Position numbers and translations under genes: made by a program. From positions 1 through 59,341 of the forward strand of contig CAIWRB010000288.1 in the NCBI GenBank assembly GCA_903914955.1: a stretch of 59,341 nucleotides of DNA. Reading direction: 5' to 3'. The DNA comes from an uncultured Chloroflexota bacterium (GTDB lineage: Bacteria > Chloroflexota > Anaerolineae > Anaerolineales > Villigracilaceae). Below the pieces are notes generated by a model, which saw only the letters and a program-made list of their open reading frames with translations, was not told where the DNA came from and searched no databases. This document shows, piece after piece, positions 25,109 to 32,953 of the stretch. The first letter of the stretch is position 1. Every line of letters starts with the position of its first letter.

Positions 25109-25882
25109 TTACTTATTCGAATCCGGCAATACCAGTGGGACATTCAAGAAAGGATGCTCAACAACTTGAACAGGCAGACAATATGCTTCTGAGATCAATT
25201 CAGAGGTCAACACCTCGCGTGGAGTTCCAATTGCTTTAAGATGACCACCGACCAGCAAGGCCACTCTGTCGGCGTAATGGGAGGCGAGATTGAGATCGTG
25301 CATTGCAATCAACACGGCGAGGTTTTCCTTGTGCGCAAGATCATGAATCAATTCCAATAAGCTGACTTGATATTGCAGATCCAAATGCGCAGTGGGTTCA
25401 TCAAGCAACAGGATCGGTGTAGATTGACACAAGGCGCGCGCCAATAACACGCGTTGACGTTCGCCGCCGGATAATTCTCCCACGCGGCGGTCGGAAAATT
25501 CCAGAGCGTTGACTCTGTTCAACGCCTGACGAGCCAGCTCTTCGTCATGAGAAGAAGTGTGCCCGAGGAATCCGAGATACGGGGTCCGCCCCATCAATAC
25601 AGTTTCCCAAACAGTGAATGCAGGTGGCAGCGAGATCGCCTGCGGGACGACCGCGAGATAGCGCGCGCGTTGAAGGGACGTCAGCGAATGGAAGTCGTCA
25701 CCGTTCGTGCGGATGTGCCCGCTGGATGGAATCACTCCACTCGCGGCGCAGATGATCGTAGATTTCCCCGCACCGTTCGGGCCGATCAACGCGAGCACTT
25801 CGCCGTTTTTTACGTCGAAGGAAACATCGTGTAAAACTTGATGCCCATTATAGGCGGCGCAGAGATTATGAATTTTTAGCAT
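25109..25882 (-). CDS. ABC transporter ATP-binding protein, BtuD/FecE type
   Basis: A 257-residue ATPase with Walker A GPNGAGKST, Q-loop VPQAISLPP, signature LSGGERQRVLLARA, Walker B ILLLDEPTAHLD and H-loop MHDLNLASHYADR, typical of B12/haem/siderophore importers. With the FecCD permease at 26420 and the lipoprotein-type binding protein at 27496 it completes a cobalamin-type importer under a cobalamin riboswitch. Its ATG follows the stop of the acetyltransferase gene directly. Confidence 0.93.
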   Translation of the reverse strand: MLKIHNLCAAYNGHQVLHDVSFDVKNGEVLALIGPNGAGKSTIICAASGVIPSSGHIRTNGDDFHSLTSLQRARYLAVVPQAISLPPAFTVWETVLMGRTPYLGFLGHTSSHDEELARQALNRVNALEFSDRRVGELSGGERQRVLLARALCQSTPILLLDEPTAHLDLQYQVSLLELIHDLAHKENLAVLIAMHDLNLASHYADRVALLVGGHLKAIGTPREVLTSELISEAYCLPVQVVEHPFLNVPLVLPDSNK

Positions 25883-26416
25883 TTAGAAAATTAAATACCA
25901 ATACAAAGCAGTTTCATTTTTATTTGGGTTGATGGCTTTATAGACATTACGGTCAAAGCCGCTTAACACGAACCCATATTTTTGATACAAGCTGCAGGCT
26001 GCGACGTTATCATCCTGTGTTTCGAGCATGACGCCCGGAAAATTGTTTTCGCGCGCCCATTGAATTCCGTGTTCGAGCAGTGCGCGCCCAATTCCCGTGC
26101 CGCGAAATTCAGGGTTCACAACAATGTCATCCACATATGCAAATTTATTCCACCATTCGAGCATTTTGATTCTTCCTGCAAGTTTCGTGGAACGGTCTGC
26201 TTCCGCAAAAAAGATCGTAGGGCCGTTGTCTGAAAATCCATAATTTACATCTTCTGCATGAATATTCCTTTCGTAAGGTTCAACATTGGCAATTGTGTAA
26301 ACGAGTTTTTCATTTTCGATGTCAAGAACGATCCTTGATTTCACGATAAACTTCCGCGAAAACACTTCCGCTTTCGGCGCATTTTGCATGTCTGTTTTGT
26401 GAATGACGAATTCCAT
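25883..26416 (-). CDS. GNAT acetyltransferase resembling streptothricin acetyltransferases
   Basis: A 177-residue protein: an N-terminal part of about 75 residues, then a GNAT core with WWNKFAYVDDIVVNPEFRGTGIG (acetyl-CoA loop RGTGIG), LLEHGIQWARENN, MLETQDDNVAACSLYQKYGF and a final ALYWYLIF. This arrangement matches SatA/Sat4-type streptothricin acetyltransferases more than other GNATs. Resistance is not shown by sequence alone; a different acceptor amine is possible. It stands four bases after the btuC-like stop and directly before the btuD-like start, so it is embedded in the B12-transport operon. Confidence 0.75.
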   Translation of the reverse strand: MEFVIHKTDMQNAPKAEVFSRKFIVKSRIVLDIENEKLVYTIANVEPYERNIHAEDVNYGFSDNGPTIFFAEADRSTKLAGRIKMLEWWNKFAYVDDIVVNPEFRGTGIGRALLEHGIQWARENNFPGVMLETQDDNVAACSLYQKYGFVLSGFDRNVYKAINPNKNETALYWYLIF

Positions 26417-26419
26417 AAG

Positions 26420-27415
26420 CTACCAATATCCTTGATTCTTGGAGCGGCGCAAAACCCAAAGGAAGAACGGCGCGCCAACCAATGCTGTGATAATGCCGAC
26501 AGGAATTTCCTGCGGAGCGAGGACGATGCGTGCGATCACATCTGATACAAGCAGCGCGGATGCGCCGCCGAGGATCGAAAGCGGAATCAGCCGCCGATAG
26601 TCCGCGCCGAACCAGATGCGGATGAGATGCGGAACGATGAGTCCGATAAAGCCGATGATGCCGGAAAATGCCACAGCGGCAGCGGTCGCCAGCGAAGCGG
26701 CGATCAGTAAAATCGTTTTGATGCGCGTGACATTCAATCCAAGCTGCTGCGCCTGATCATCGCCAAATTGCAAAAGATTGAGCGCATGCCCGCTGATAAG
26801 AAGAATGCCAAGTCCAATTATGAGATAGGGAAGAACTGCGAGGATCGCTGTCCAACCCGCCTGACTCGCACCGCCGAGCAGCCAGCCCAAAGCGCGGCGC
26901 ACTTCACTGGTGGAGCGCAGCATCAGGAAGGATGTCAACGATGTTGCGAAGGAGGAAAATGCAACGCCCGCGAGAATCAGATTTGTAGTGGGAATGGTCT
27001 GCCCAACTCGTGCCAAAAAATAAACAATGAAAACAGTCAGCAAGGCCGCGATGAACGCTGCCATCGGAATTGCCATCAATCCCCAAAATGTATATGGCCA
27101 TTTGACAGACATGGCGATAACCGCGCCAAGCCCTGCGCCTGATGCCACGCCGATCAAGAATGGATCAGCCAGCGGATTGCGAAACAAGCCTTGATAGGCC
27201 GCGCCGCTTCCGCTCAACGCCGCGCCTGTCAACGCGATGAGAATTGTGCGCGGTAAACGGATCTGCCAGACGATAAAGGAAAAAGTTTCATTTCCCGCGC
27301 CGCGTAAAATACCCCATAATTCCTTTGGAGAAATAAATACAGAACCGATCGCAAGGCTGAGGACGAAGGCGATGGCTAATGTAATTAAGGAAAGAAATAA
27401 TGGACTACGGCGCAT
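26420..27415 (-). CDS. FecCD-family ABC permease (BtuC-like)
   Basis: A 331-residue permease with about ten hydrophobic segments and the FecCD signatures: LPRTILIALTGAALSGSGAAYQ, NPLADPFLIGVASGAGLGA, and LIVPHLIRIWFGADYRRLIP near the cytosolic coupling helix. It would carry cobalamin or a related corrinoid given the riboswitch upstream. A hairpin lies in the 80-base gap between the binding-protein stop and this start. Confidence 0.92.
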   Translation of the reverse strand: MRRSPLFLSLITLAIAFVLSLAIGSVFISPKELWGILRGAGNETFSFIVWQIRLPRTILIALTGAALSGSGAAYQGLFRNPLADPFLIGVASGAGLGAVIAMSVKWPYTFWGLMAIPMAAFIAALLTVFIVYFLARVGQTIPTTNLILAGVAFSSFATSLTSFLMLRSTSEVRRALGWLLGGASQAGWTAILAVLPYLIIGLGILLISGHALNLLQFGDDQAQQLGLNVTRIKTILLIAASLATAAAVAFSGIIGFIGLIVPHLIRIWFGADYRRLIPLSILGGASALLVSDVIARIVLAPQEIPVGIITALVGAPFFLWVLRRSKNQGYW

Positions 27416-27440
27416 GGGATAAGAATAGAAAAGTAGCTAC

Positions 27441-27484
27441 GTACACACGTAATCAAGTTGGGTCAGATCTCGTTACGTGTGTAC
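27441..27484. repeat. Perfect inverted repeat between btuF-like and btuC-like genes
   Basis: GTACACACGTAA (27441-27452) and TTACGTGTGTAC (27473-27484) are perfectly complementary 12-base arms around a 20-base loop. No T run follows on either strand, so it is not a classical terminator. In the transcript it would form a stable hairpin that may hold back or protect the part coding for the binding protein. Confidence 0.75.
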
Positions 27485-27495
27485 ATTTTACAAAT

Positions 27496-28431
27496 TTATT
27501 TAAGCACACCAGGATGCAACAGTTTCGCCAATTGCTCCAAGCCATCTATCAAACGCGGACCGGGGCGACTGATCAGGTTATCGTCGATCGGGAAGATCTG
27601 TTTGGATTTCACAGCTTCGATTGTCTCCCAGCCCGGGCGGACGAGCACTGATTCAGCCGTCACACCCCACATCGAATCACCGAGCAAAATAATGGATGGG
27701 TTAGAAACAACGATCTGCTCCAAACTGATCTGTGGATATGGGTCGGTCAAATCATTACCAACATTGAATCCGCCAGCGCGGGAGATGAGCATGTCACCGA
27801 ATGTGCCGGGTCCGTAAGTATATGGTTTGGCGGGATCGGTCGCGTCAATTTCATAAAATACCGAAGGGCCATAGCTGAGCGGCATGATCTTTTCATCCAC
27901 TGCGGCAACGCGCGCTTTGAGCGAATCAGTTAATTTGGTGGGGTCTTCGCCTGTCAATTGCGCCACAATCTCAAGGTTGACATATAGCTCCTCGAAAGTT
28001 GTGGGATTCTTCAAATAGTAAACGGTCAATCCCAGATCTTCGAGCTGCTTCACAAGCTCAGGTGAGTTGATCTCTGCCGCGAGTACGAGATCGGGTTTCA
28101 GCGCAACGATCGATTCCACGCTGTACTCGCCCATCGAGCCGCCCACGCTTGGCAGCGCTTTGGCTTCTTCAGGATAATCTGAAAATTCGTCGCGGCCGAT
28201 GATCTGCTCAGCGGCGCCGACTGCAAATAGGATCTCTGTATTCGATGGCGCCAGCGAGACTACCCGCTTCGCTGCTTCTTTCAACACGACCGACCTGCCG
28301 AGGCCGTCTGTGAGCGTGATCGGCGCTGAGGGTTCCGTCACAACAGGGGCAGCGATCGGCGCTGATTGGGGCGCGCAGGCCATCATCACCAGCGCGAAGA
28401 GTACGATCAAAAAGGAAGTTTTACGAAACAT
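27496..28431 (-). CDS. btuF: Cobalamin-type substrate-binding lipoprotein (BtuF-like)
   Basis: A 311-residue protein with a lipoprotein signal (lipobox MMAC near residue 17) and the class III helical-backbone binding fold: RVVSLAPSNTEILFAVGA, DEFSDYPEEAKALPSVGG, LKPDLVLA and VFYEIDA. These are the BtuF-type motifs. The start ATG at 28431 is preceded by GGAGA; the upstream in-frame start lies inside the riboswitch leader and would add 45 unrelated residues. It is the first gene behind the cobalamin riboswitch. Confidence 0.88.
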   Translation of the reverse strand: MFRKTSFLIVLFALVMMACAPQSAPIAAPVVTEPSAPITLTDGLGRSVVLKEAAKRVVSLAPSNTEILFAVGAAEQIIGRDEFSDYPEEAKALPSVGGSMGEYSVESIVALKPDLVLAAEINSPELVKQLEDLGLTVYYLKNPTTFEELYVNLEIVAQLTGEDPTKLTDSLKARVAAVDEKIMPLSYGPSVFYEIDATDPAKPYTYGPGTFGDMLISRAGGFNVGNDLTDPYPQISLEQIVVSNPSIILLGDSMWGVTAESVLVRPGWETIEAVKSKQIFPIDDNLISRPGPRLIDGLEQLAKLLHPGVLK

Positions 28432-28592
28432 TTTATTCTCCATTATTTTTGTTTGAGAGTCAGTTGTCTCCTGACATCTAACTCCGAGATAGAAGTTACA
28501 AGAATCAAATTCCCCAGCCGATGACTGGGGAGGTTGGAGAGGCAATCCGAGCGGGCCGCCATCCACCTCCTTTCCACGAGAGTGTGATGAAC

Positions 28593-28680
28593 GATCAAAG
28601 GCGGGCGACCTGACTTATGCCGAAGCAATTACAGTTGCGGGACAGTGCCGGGTTTCCACCGGCTTCGCCGTGCTTTGATC
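28593..28680 (-). promoter_or_regulatory. Cobalamin riboswitch, compact form
   Basis: The minus strand shows GCCGGTGGAAACCCGGCAC, then TGTCCCGCAACTGTAA and the B12 box AAGTCAGGTCGCCCGC. The closing stem is a perfect eight pairs GATCAAAG/CTTTGATC (plus 28673-28680 and 28593-28600). The core of about 88 bases is shorter than the typical element of nearly 200, but about 160 further bases of leader (28432-28592) hold a CCCCAG...CTGGGG hairpin (28512-28530) and other pairings before the btuF start. No T-run terminator is visible, so control may be at translation. Confidence 0.92.
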
Positions 28681-28697
28681 TTTATTTGGTTATGGGT

Positions 28698-29990
28698 TTA
28701 TTTTACCACCGAGTTTCGCGCGATATTTTTTAGCAGTGCTTGAAAAGCCAGCGCAATAATTGGATAAAGCAAATACCAAAAAAAGAATCCGCCAAAGCCG
28801 CGCGGGGTGAAGAAAACAGTTTGTGTTATGGTGGTCACGTTTACAGCGTGACCTGCGCGCCATTCCAGCCAGCCTTCACCGGGTGTTTTTATTTTCAAAT
28901 GGGCAAGCAATAAATGATCGGCTTCCATATATTCGACTTCAAACCGATCCGCCAACTTGGTGATGACGCTAAATATTTTCTCAGGAGCGGCGGCTACTTT
29001 TAATTCACGCTGGCAAATGAAAAAACCTTCGTGTTTGAGCATTCTTGTGCGGCCTTCATCATCCCAGACGCGTTCAAGTTTATGCGGATGTAAACGCGTC
29101 AACGCTTCTTTCGTAGCAGATTCGAAATCAACAAGATTCACTTCGGGATAGATCTTGCGCGCAGCGTTGTGTATGACCACACTGTCACTGGACAATCCTC
29201 CCACCAGCGCATACGCAATGGGCCTCGGCACCGGCGTTGTTAATCCGATTCCAAATGCCATGAACCAGACCGGCACATAAGGCAGCAGAAGGAATCTGCG
29301 TTTATGTCCACGAGCTTTGGCATAAAGCAGCATCAGTTCTTGATAGGTTGTGACCTGCGGCCCGCCGATCTCAAAAACCTGACCGTGGCCAGAGTGATTA
29401 TCCAATGCAGCTAAAAGATAATCCATCACATTTTGTATGGCAATCGGCTGTGTTTTATTCTTTAGCCAATAGGGGCCTGGAATAATGGGAAGCAGTTCCG
29501 TCATAAAACGGATCATTTCAAAGGAGATGCTTCCAGAGCCAGCGATAACGCCTGCACGAAATTCAGTGACTGGAACTTTCCCCTGTCGTAAGGTTGCTCC
29601 CGTTTCGATGCGCGAACGCATGTGCGGCGCGATGTGTTGTTCTTCGTCTGCGAGGCCGCCGAGATAAATGATATGTTGTATGCCCGCAGTTTCAGCCGCG
29701 CGCGCAAAATTACGCGCAGCATCTAATTCACGACCGGTGTAACCCTGTCCGCTGGCCATGTTGTGGATAAGATAATATGCGGTACTTACACCCTCAAGCG
29801 CAGGTGCAAGTGTGGATGGAATCGTCACATCACCTTGAGTTATTTCCACTTGATGAAACCAGCTTCGATTTTTAAGTCGCTGCGGTTGACGGGCAAGTGC
29901 GCGGATCTGATATCCGCGATCCAACAATTGAGGGATCAATCTGCTGGCGATGTATCCGGTTGCGCCCGTGACGAGGATGAGATTTGACAT
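28698..29990 (-). CDS. SDR-family NAD(P)-dependent oxidoreductase, shortened paralogue of the 2184 gene
   Basis: A 430-residue protein with TGATGYIAS near residue 8, the same NmrA-like region as the 485-residue protein encoded at 2184 (AYYLIHNM, EFRAGVIAGSGSISFEMIR, PIAIQNVMDYLL), and a C-terminal part ending FFWYLLYPIIALAF. The central DUF2867 block (the Trp-rich GWLYMNWSW-type segment and the RRHPDELHVG-type segment) is absent, which accounts for the 55-residue difference. It could be a different clade rather than a damaged gene, because the reading frame is intact. The cobalamin riboswitch lies directly downstream. Confidence 0.85.
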   Translation of the reverse strand: MSNLILVTGATGYIASRLIPQLLDRGYQIRALARQPQRLKNRSWFHQVEITQGDVTIPSTLAPALEGVSTAYYLIHNMASGQGYTGRELDAARNFARAAETAGIQHIIYLGGLADEEQHIAPHMRSRIETGATLRQGKVPVTEFRAGVIAGSGSISFEMIRFMTELLPIIPGPYWLKNKTQPIAIQNVMDYLLAALDNHSGHGQVFEIGGPQVTTYQELMLLYAKARGHKRRFLLLPYVPVWFMAFGIGLTTPVPRPIAYALVGGLSSDSVVIHNAARKIYPEVNLVDFESATKEALTRLHPHKLERVWDDEGRTRMLKHEGFFICQRELKVAAAPEKIFSVITKLADRFEVEYMEADHLLLAHLKIKTPGEGWLEWRAGHAVNVTTITQTVFFTPRGFGGFFFWYLLYPIIALAFQALLKNIARNSVVK

Positions 29991-30015
29991 GGGCGAATTT
30001 ATAAAATCACAGGAT

Positions 30016-32052
30016 TCAACGTTCCACTTTGAACGGCGTTAGATCAGGATCGATTATTTCGTCAAACTCACGCGCGGCGAGGTGTCCACTGAACACAGCT
30101 TGTGCGATGATATTGGGCGCTTCGGCGTCGCCGATAATGCGTAAGGATTTAAGTCGACCGTCTGCGAGCGCGGGCTTGAGTTCATGATATAAAGCGTCGC
30201 TGGGAATTCTGTCTGTGACCATGAGGATGGCGTCGCAGGCGAGAGTCGACTCAGCGCTGGTAATGGTGTTCGTAACTGTGGCAGTTGTCGGGGTATGCGC
30301 TGCGATGACATGATTCGCAAGAAGAGTCACATTCAGCTTTTCCAAATGCTTGAGGATGCGATCCTGTTCAAGGGTGAATTGAGTCCAATAAGAAATTGTT
30401 GGCGCAGGAGTCATCAATGTAACTTCGCATCCATTTTGCGCGAGCAGTTCCGCAAGGACACCGCCCATGTAATAATGATCGTCGTCGTAGATAAGCACTT
30501 TGCCCGACGGCAGATTGTTATTCATGAGATCATCGGGCGTGAAAATTTTTGCGGTACCCGGCACCGGGCGCGCATGATACCGTCCCATGCCATCACGGCG
30601 CCAGGTGGAACCCGTGGCGAGGATGATATGCGGCGCGCCTGCCTCGAGAATATCCTTTGCGGTCATCGGGCTGGATGGATAAAAATATATATTCGGGATT
30701 TTTTGAATTTGCGTCAGACGCCAATCAATCACGCGCCGCCACTCATTAAGATTCGGCAGTGCCGATTCAAGCGCAACACGACCGCCCGCTTCGCGTTTTG
30801 CGTCGGTAAGAACCACGTGATAGCCGCGTTGACCGAGGGCGCGCGCGGCTTCAAGTCCCGCGGGACCCGCGCCGACGATCAGAATTTCATCTTGTGATTT
30901 TTTCGGAGCGATGATCTCAGGATGCCAGCCGCGCCGCCATTCCTCACCCATGGTCGGGTTTTGTGTACAGCGGATGGGAACGAAACGTGTATCACCCGTA
31001 ACACAAATATTACATCCAATACACTCGCGGATATCTTCGGGACGGCCTTCTTTAATTTTATTGGGAAGAAAGGGGTCGGCGATGCTTGGGCGCGCCGCGC
31101 CGATCAGATCCAAGATGCCGCGTTCAATGGCCGAGACCATTGAATCAGGGGATGTGTATCTGCCAACGCCGACCACTGGTTTTGTGGTGAGTTTTTTTAC
31201 AAAGGAAATATATTTTTCCTGATTGGCTTCTTTTTCAAAACGCGATGTTGTGGAATCGTTTTTCCACGAACTGACATTCACATCCCATAGGTCGGGAAGT
31301 TCCGCGAGCATGGCGACAATGTCGTGCGCTTCCCCGTCAAATTGCATTCCATCGGCACCGAGCAATTCATCCACGGCAAAACGAACTGCGACAGCACAGT
31401 TATCACCGACAGCTTCTTTTGTATCCTCGATCAGCTCACGAAAAAATCTTGTGCGATTTTCAAGCGAGCCGCCGTATTCATCCGAACGGTCATTATCTTT
31501 TGATAGGAGATGAAAAGCGAGAGTCATATTGTGCGCAGCGTAGCAATAAACGATATCGAATCCCGCCTTCCTGGCGCGGATGGCCGCGTTGCGATGCCAC
31601 TTGCGAACCTGCTTGAGATCGTCCTTCGAAGCGGTGCGCGTTTGCCCGGGTTCATATCCGCTGCCGCCCGTGATGCCCGATGAGCGCGGACCAAACGCAG
31701 AGGCCCGTGAATATAAATTCGACGCATCGTGGCTGTTATAGGTTAATTCAATGCCAGCCAGCGCCCCGTGTTTGTGAACGGCATCCGTCATCACCTGCCA
31801 GGCGGGAATATCGTCATCACTCCAGATACGTCCCTCAAAGAACGGGGAAAGATCGCTGGTGTAATGGATCTCTGTTTCTTCGGTGCAGACCACTCCCCAG
31901 CCGCCCTCGGCTTTCATGCCGCGCATGGCGGCCATGCCTTGCATCATACGGTGACCGAAGCCATTGCAATGCGGCACTTGATAGAATCGATTCGGCGCTC
32001 TGACAGGACCGATCTGGATGGGTTGAAAGAGAATGTCGTAGCGGGAAGACAT
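30016..32052 (-). CDS. Trimethylamine/histamine-dehydrogenase-like flavoprotein
   Basis: The 678-residue protein has an Old Yellow Enzyme TIM barrel, a 4Fe-4S motif and an NAD(P)/FAD-binding-like C-terminal half, the layout of trimethylamine, dimethylamine and histamine dehydrogenases and of 2,4-dienoyl-CoA reductase. Matches to TMADH are close: YQVPHCNGFG with Cys29 in the place of the cysteinyl-FMN residue, YCYAAHNM with the catalytic Tyr/His, ARPSIADPFLP, and CIGCNIC...RCTQN for the cluster. Of the TMADH aromatic bowl Tyr60/Trp264/Trp355, the equivalents are Glu59, Trp and Asp, close to the Gln/Trp/Asp of histamine dehydrogenase. An amine with a second polar or charged group is a likely substrate. 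Electron acceptor unknown. Confidence 0.88.
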   Translation of the reverse strand: MSSRYDILFQPIQIGPVRAPNRFYQVPHCNGFGHRMMQGMAAMRGMKAEGGWGVVCTEETEIHYTSDLSPFFEGRIWSDDDIPAWQVMTDAVHKHGALAGIELTYNSHDASNLYSRASAFGPRSSGITGGSGYEPGQTRTASKDDLKQVRKWHRNAAIRARKAGFDIVYCYAAHNMTLAFHLLSKDNDRSDEYGGSLENRTRFFRELIEDTKEAVGDNCAVAVRFAVDELLGADGMQFDGEAHDIVAMLAELPDLWDVNVSSWKNDSTTSRFEKEANQEKYISFVKKLTTKPVVGVGRYTSPDSMVSAIERGILDLIGAARPSIADPFLPNKIKEGRPEDIRECIGCNICVTGDTRFVPIRCTQNPTMGEEWRRGWHPEIIAPKKSQDEILIVGAGPAGLEAARALGQRGYHVVLTDAKREAGGRVALESALPNLNEWRRVIDWRLTQIQKIPNIYFYPSSPMTAKDILEAGAPHIILATGSTWRRDGMGRYHARPVPGTAKIFTPDDLMNNNLPSGKVLIYDDDHYYMGGVLAELLAQNGCEVTLMTPAPTISYWTQFTLEQDRILKHLEKLNVTLLANHVIAAHTPTTATVTNTITSAESTLACDAILMVTDRIPSDALYHELKPALADGRLKSLRIIGDAEAPNIIAQAVFSGHLAAREFDEIIDPDLTPFKVER

Positions 32053-32070
32053 GAGTGATTTCCTAAATGC

Positions 32071-32664
32071 TTATTTACAACTTGTGAGTTCGGGGAAAAG
32101 CCTGGACGAAAACTCATCCATCAGCGATTTTGAATCAACTGGAAAAACGATCATCAATTCCATCACGCGCGTATCGGTATCATTTAACGTCCAGTATTTG
32201 ATCGCGTATTCGAAGCCTGCTTTCTGCGCTGTGAATTGATACAACCTCAACTTATTTGTTGATTTACATTCCGAGATAGCTTGATAGGTTTCGTAATTCG
32301 CAAAAATGGTATTCCAATTTTCACCGCTGAAATAAGCATCTATATCTGAATCCATGTATCCACACTCGAAAATTAGCGCTTCAGTAAAAGCCAGCGCATT
32401 GAGCGGGCCGTTCGACCATGTCACATAAACGCGATTGGTTTCAACGGTATAGCTTCTTACCCAGTCAATTCCGCTAAATATTTTACCTGCGTAAGTGAGC
32501 GCATGGTCAATATCAGCCTGGGTAGGCTCGCGGGAAATACAACTAGGCGTGACCACGGGCTGCCCTACAGACGGCAGACTGGGTGTGGCTAATACAGCGC
32601 CTGGTATTTCGCAGGCGGAAAGAAAGATGGCAGCTATCAGGAGGATGGAAAATTTTATTTTCAT
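32071..32664 (-). CDS. Small lipoprotein of unknown function
   Basis: The 197-residue protein starts MKIKFSILLIAAIF with a lipoprotein signal ending LSAC, then a Pro/Ser-rich linker and a 140-residue domain with three further cysteines (CISREPTQAD, FECGYMD, SECKSTN, SCK). No family is recognised. An upstream in-frame ATG at 32688 would add eight residues without a signal. The ywbE stop lies 14 bases upstream, so the two probably share a transcript. Confidence 0.6.
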   Translation of the reverse strand: MKIKFSILLIAAIFLSACEIPGAVLATPSLPSVGQPVVTPSCISREPTQADIDHALTYAGKIFSGIDWVRSYTVETNRVYVTWSNGPLNALAFTEALIFECGYMDSDIDAYFSGENWNTIFANYETYQAISECKSTNKLRLYQFTAQKAGFEYAIKYWTLNDTDTRVMELMIVFPVDSKSLMDEFSSRLFPELTSCK

Positions 32665-32677
32665 TGAGGCATTATTT

Positions 32678-32872
32678 CTATTCCACAATTTCCTTCACGC
32701 GCCCCACCTGCCCATCTTCCAAGCGGACTTTAATTCCATGAGGATGGTTCGGCGATTTCGTGAGAATATCCCTGACAACACCTTTGGTTAATTTACCTGT
32801 GCCTTGATCCTGTTTCAAGACTATCAAGACCGTGATGCCGGGTTTGATGTTCAAGCGGGTTTGTCCGTTCAT
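32678..32872 (-). CDS. YwbE-family protein, intact copy
   Basis: A 64-residue protein matching the YwbE family (DUF2196) over its full length: NGQTRLNIKPGITVLIVL, KLTKGVVRDILTKSPNHPHG and IKVRLEDGQVGRVKEIVE. YwbE is a small conserved protein of unknown role with an SH3-like KOW-type pattern. The ATG at 32872 is preferred because AAAAGAGAAATAAA precedes it and the family starts here; an earlier ATG would add seven residues. A near-identical broken copy lies at 34802-35029, on the other side of the GT-C gene. Confidence 0.88.
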   Translation of the reverse strand: MNGQTRLNIKPGITVLIVLKQDQGTGKLTKGVVRDILTKSPNHPHGIKVRLEDGQVGRVKEIVE

Positions 32873-32953
32873 TTTATTTCTCTTTTCATTCAATCAACAA
32901 TTGCGGATCAATTTCAAGTAGAAAATGCACGCTATCGGCACGACAGAGCGCGT

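Noticed and set aside
25883-26416. Antibiotic-resistance island around the GNAT gene
   Set aside because: No transposase, integron or other resistance gene lies near; the gene is embedded in a regular operon.
28443-28628. Small open frame in the btuF leader
   Set aside because: It overlaps the riboswitch and its hairpins and has no start signal or family.
30295-30897. 200-codon plus-strand frame opposite the amine-dehydrogenase-like gene
   Set aside because: A shadow of the well-supported minus-strand gene, with no Shine-Dalgarno sequence and no recognisable motif.
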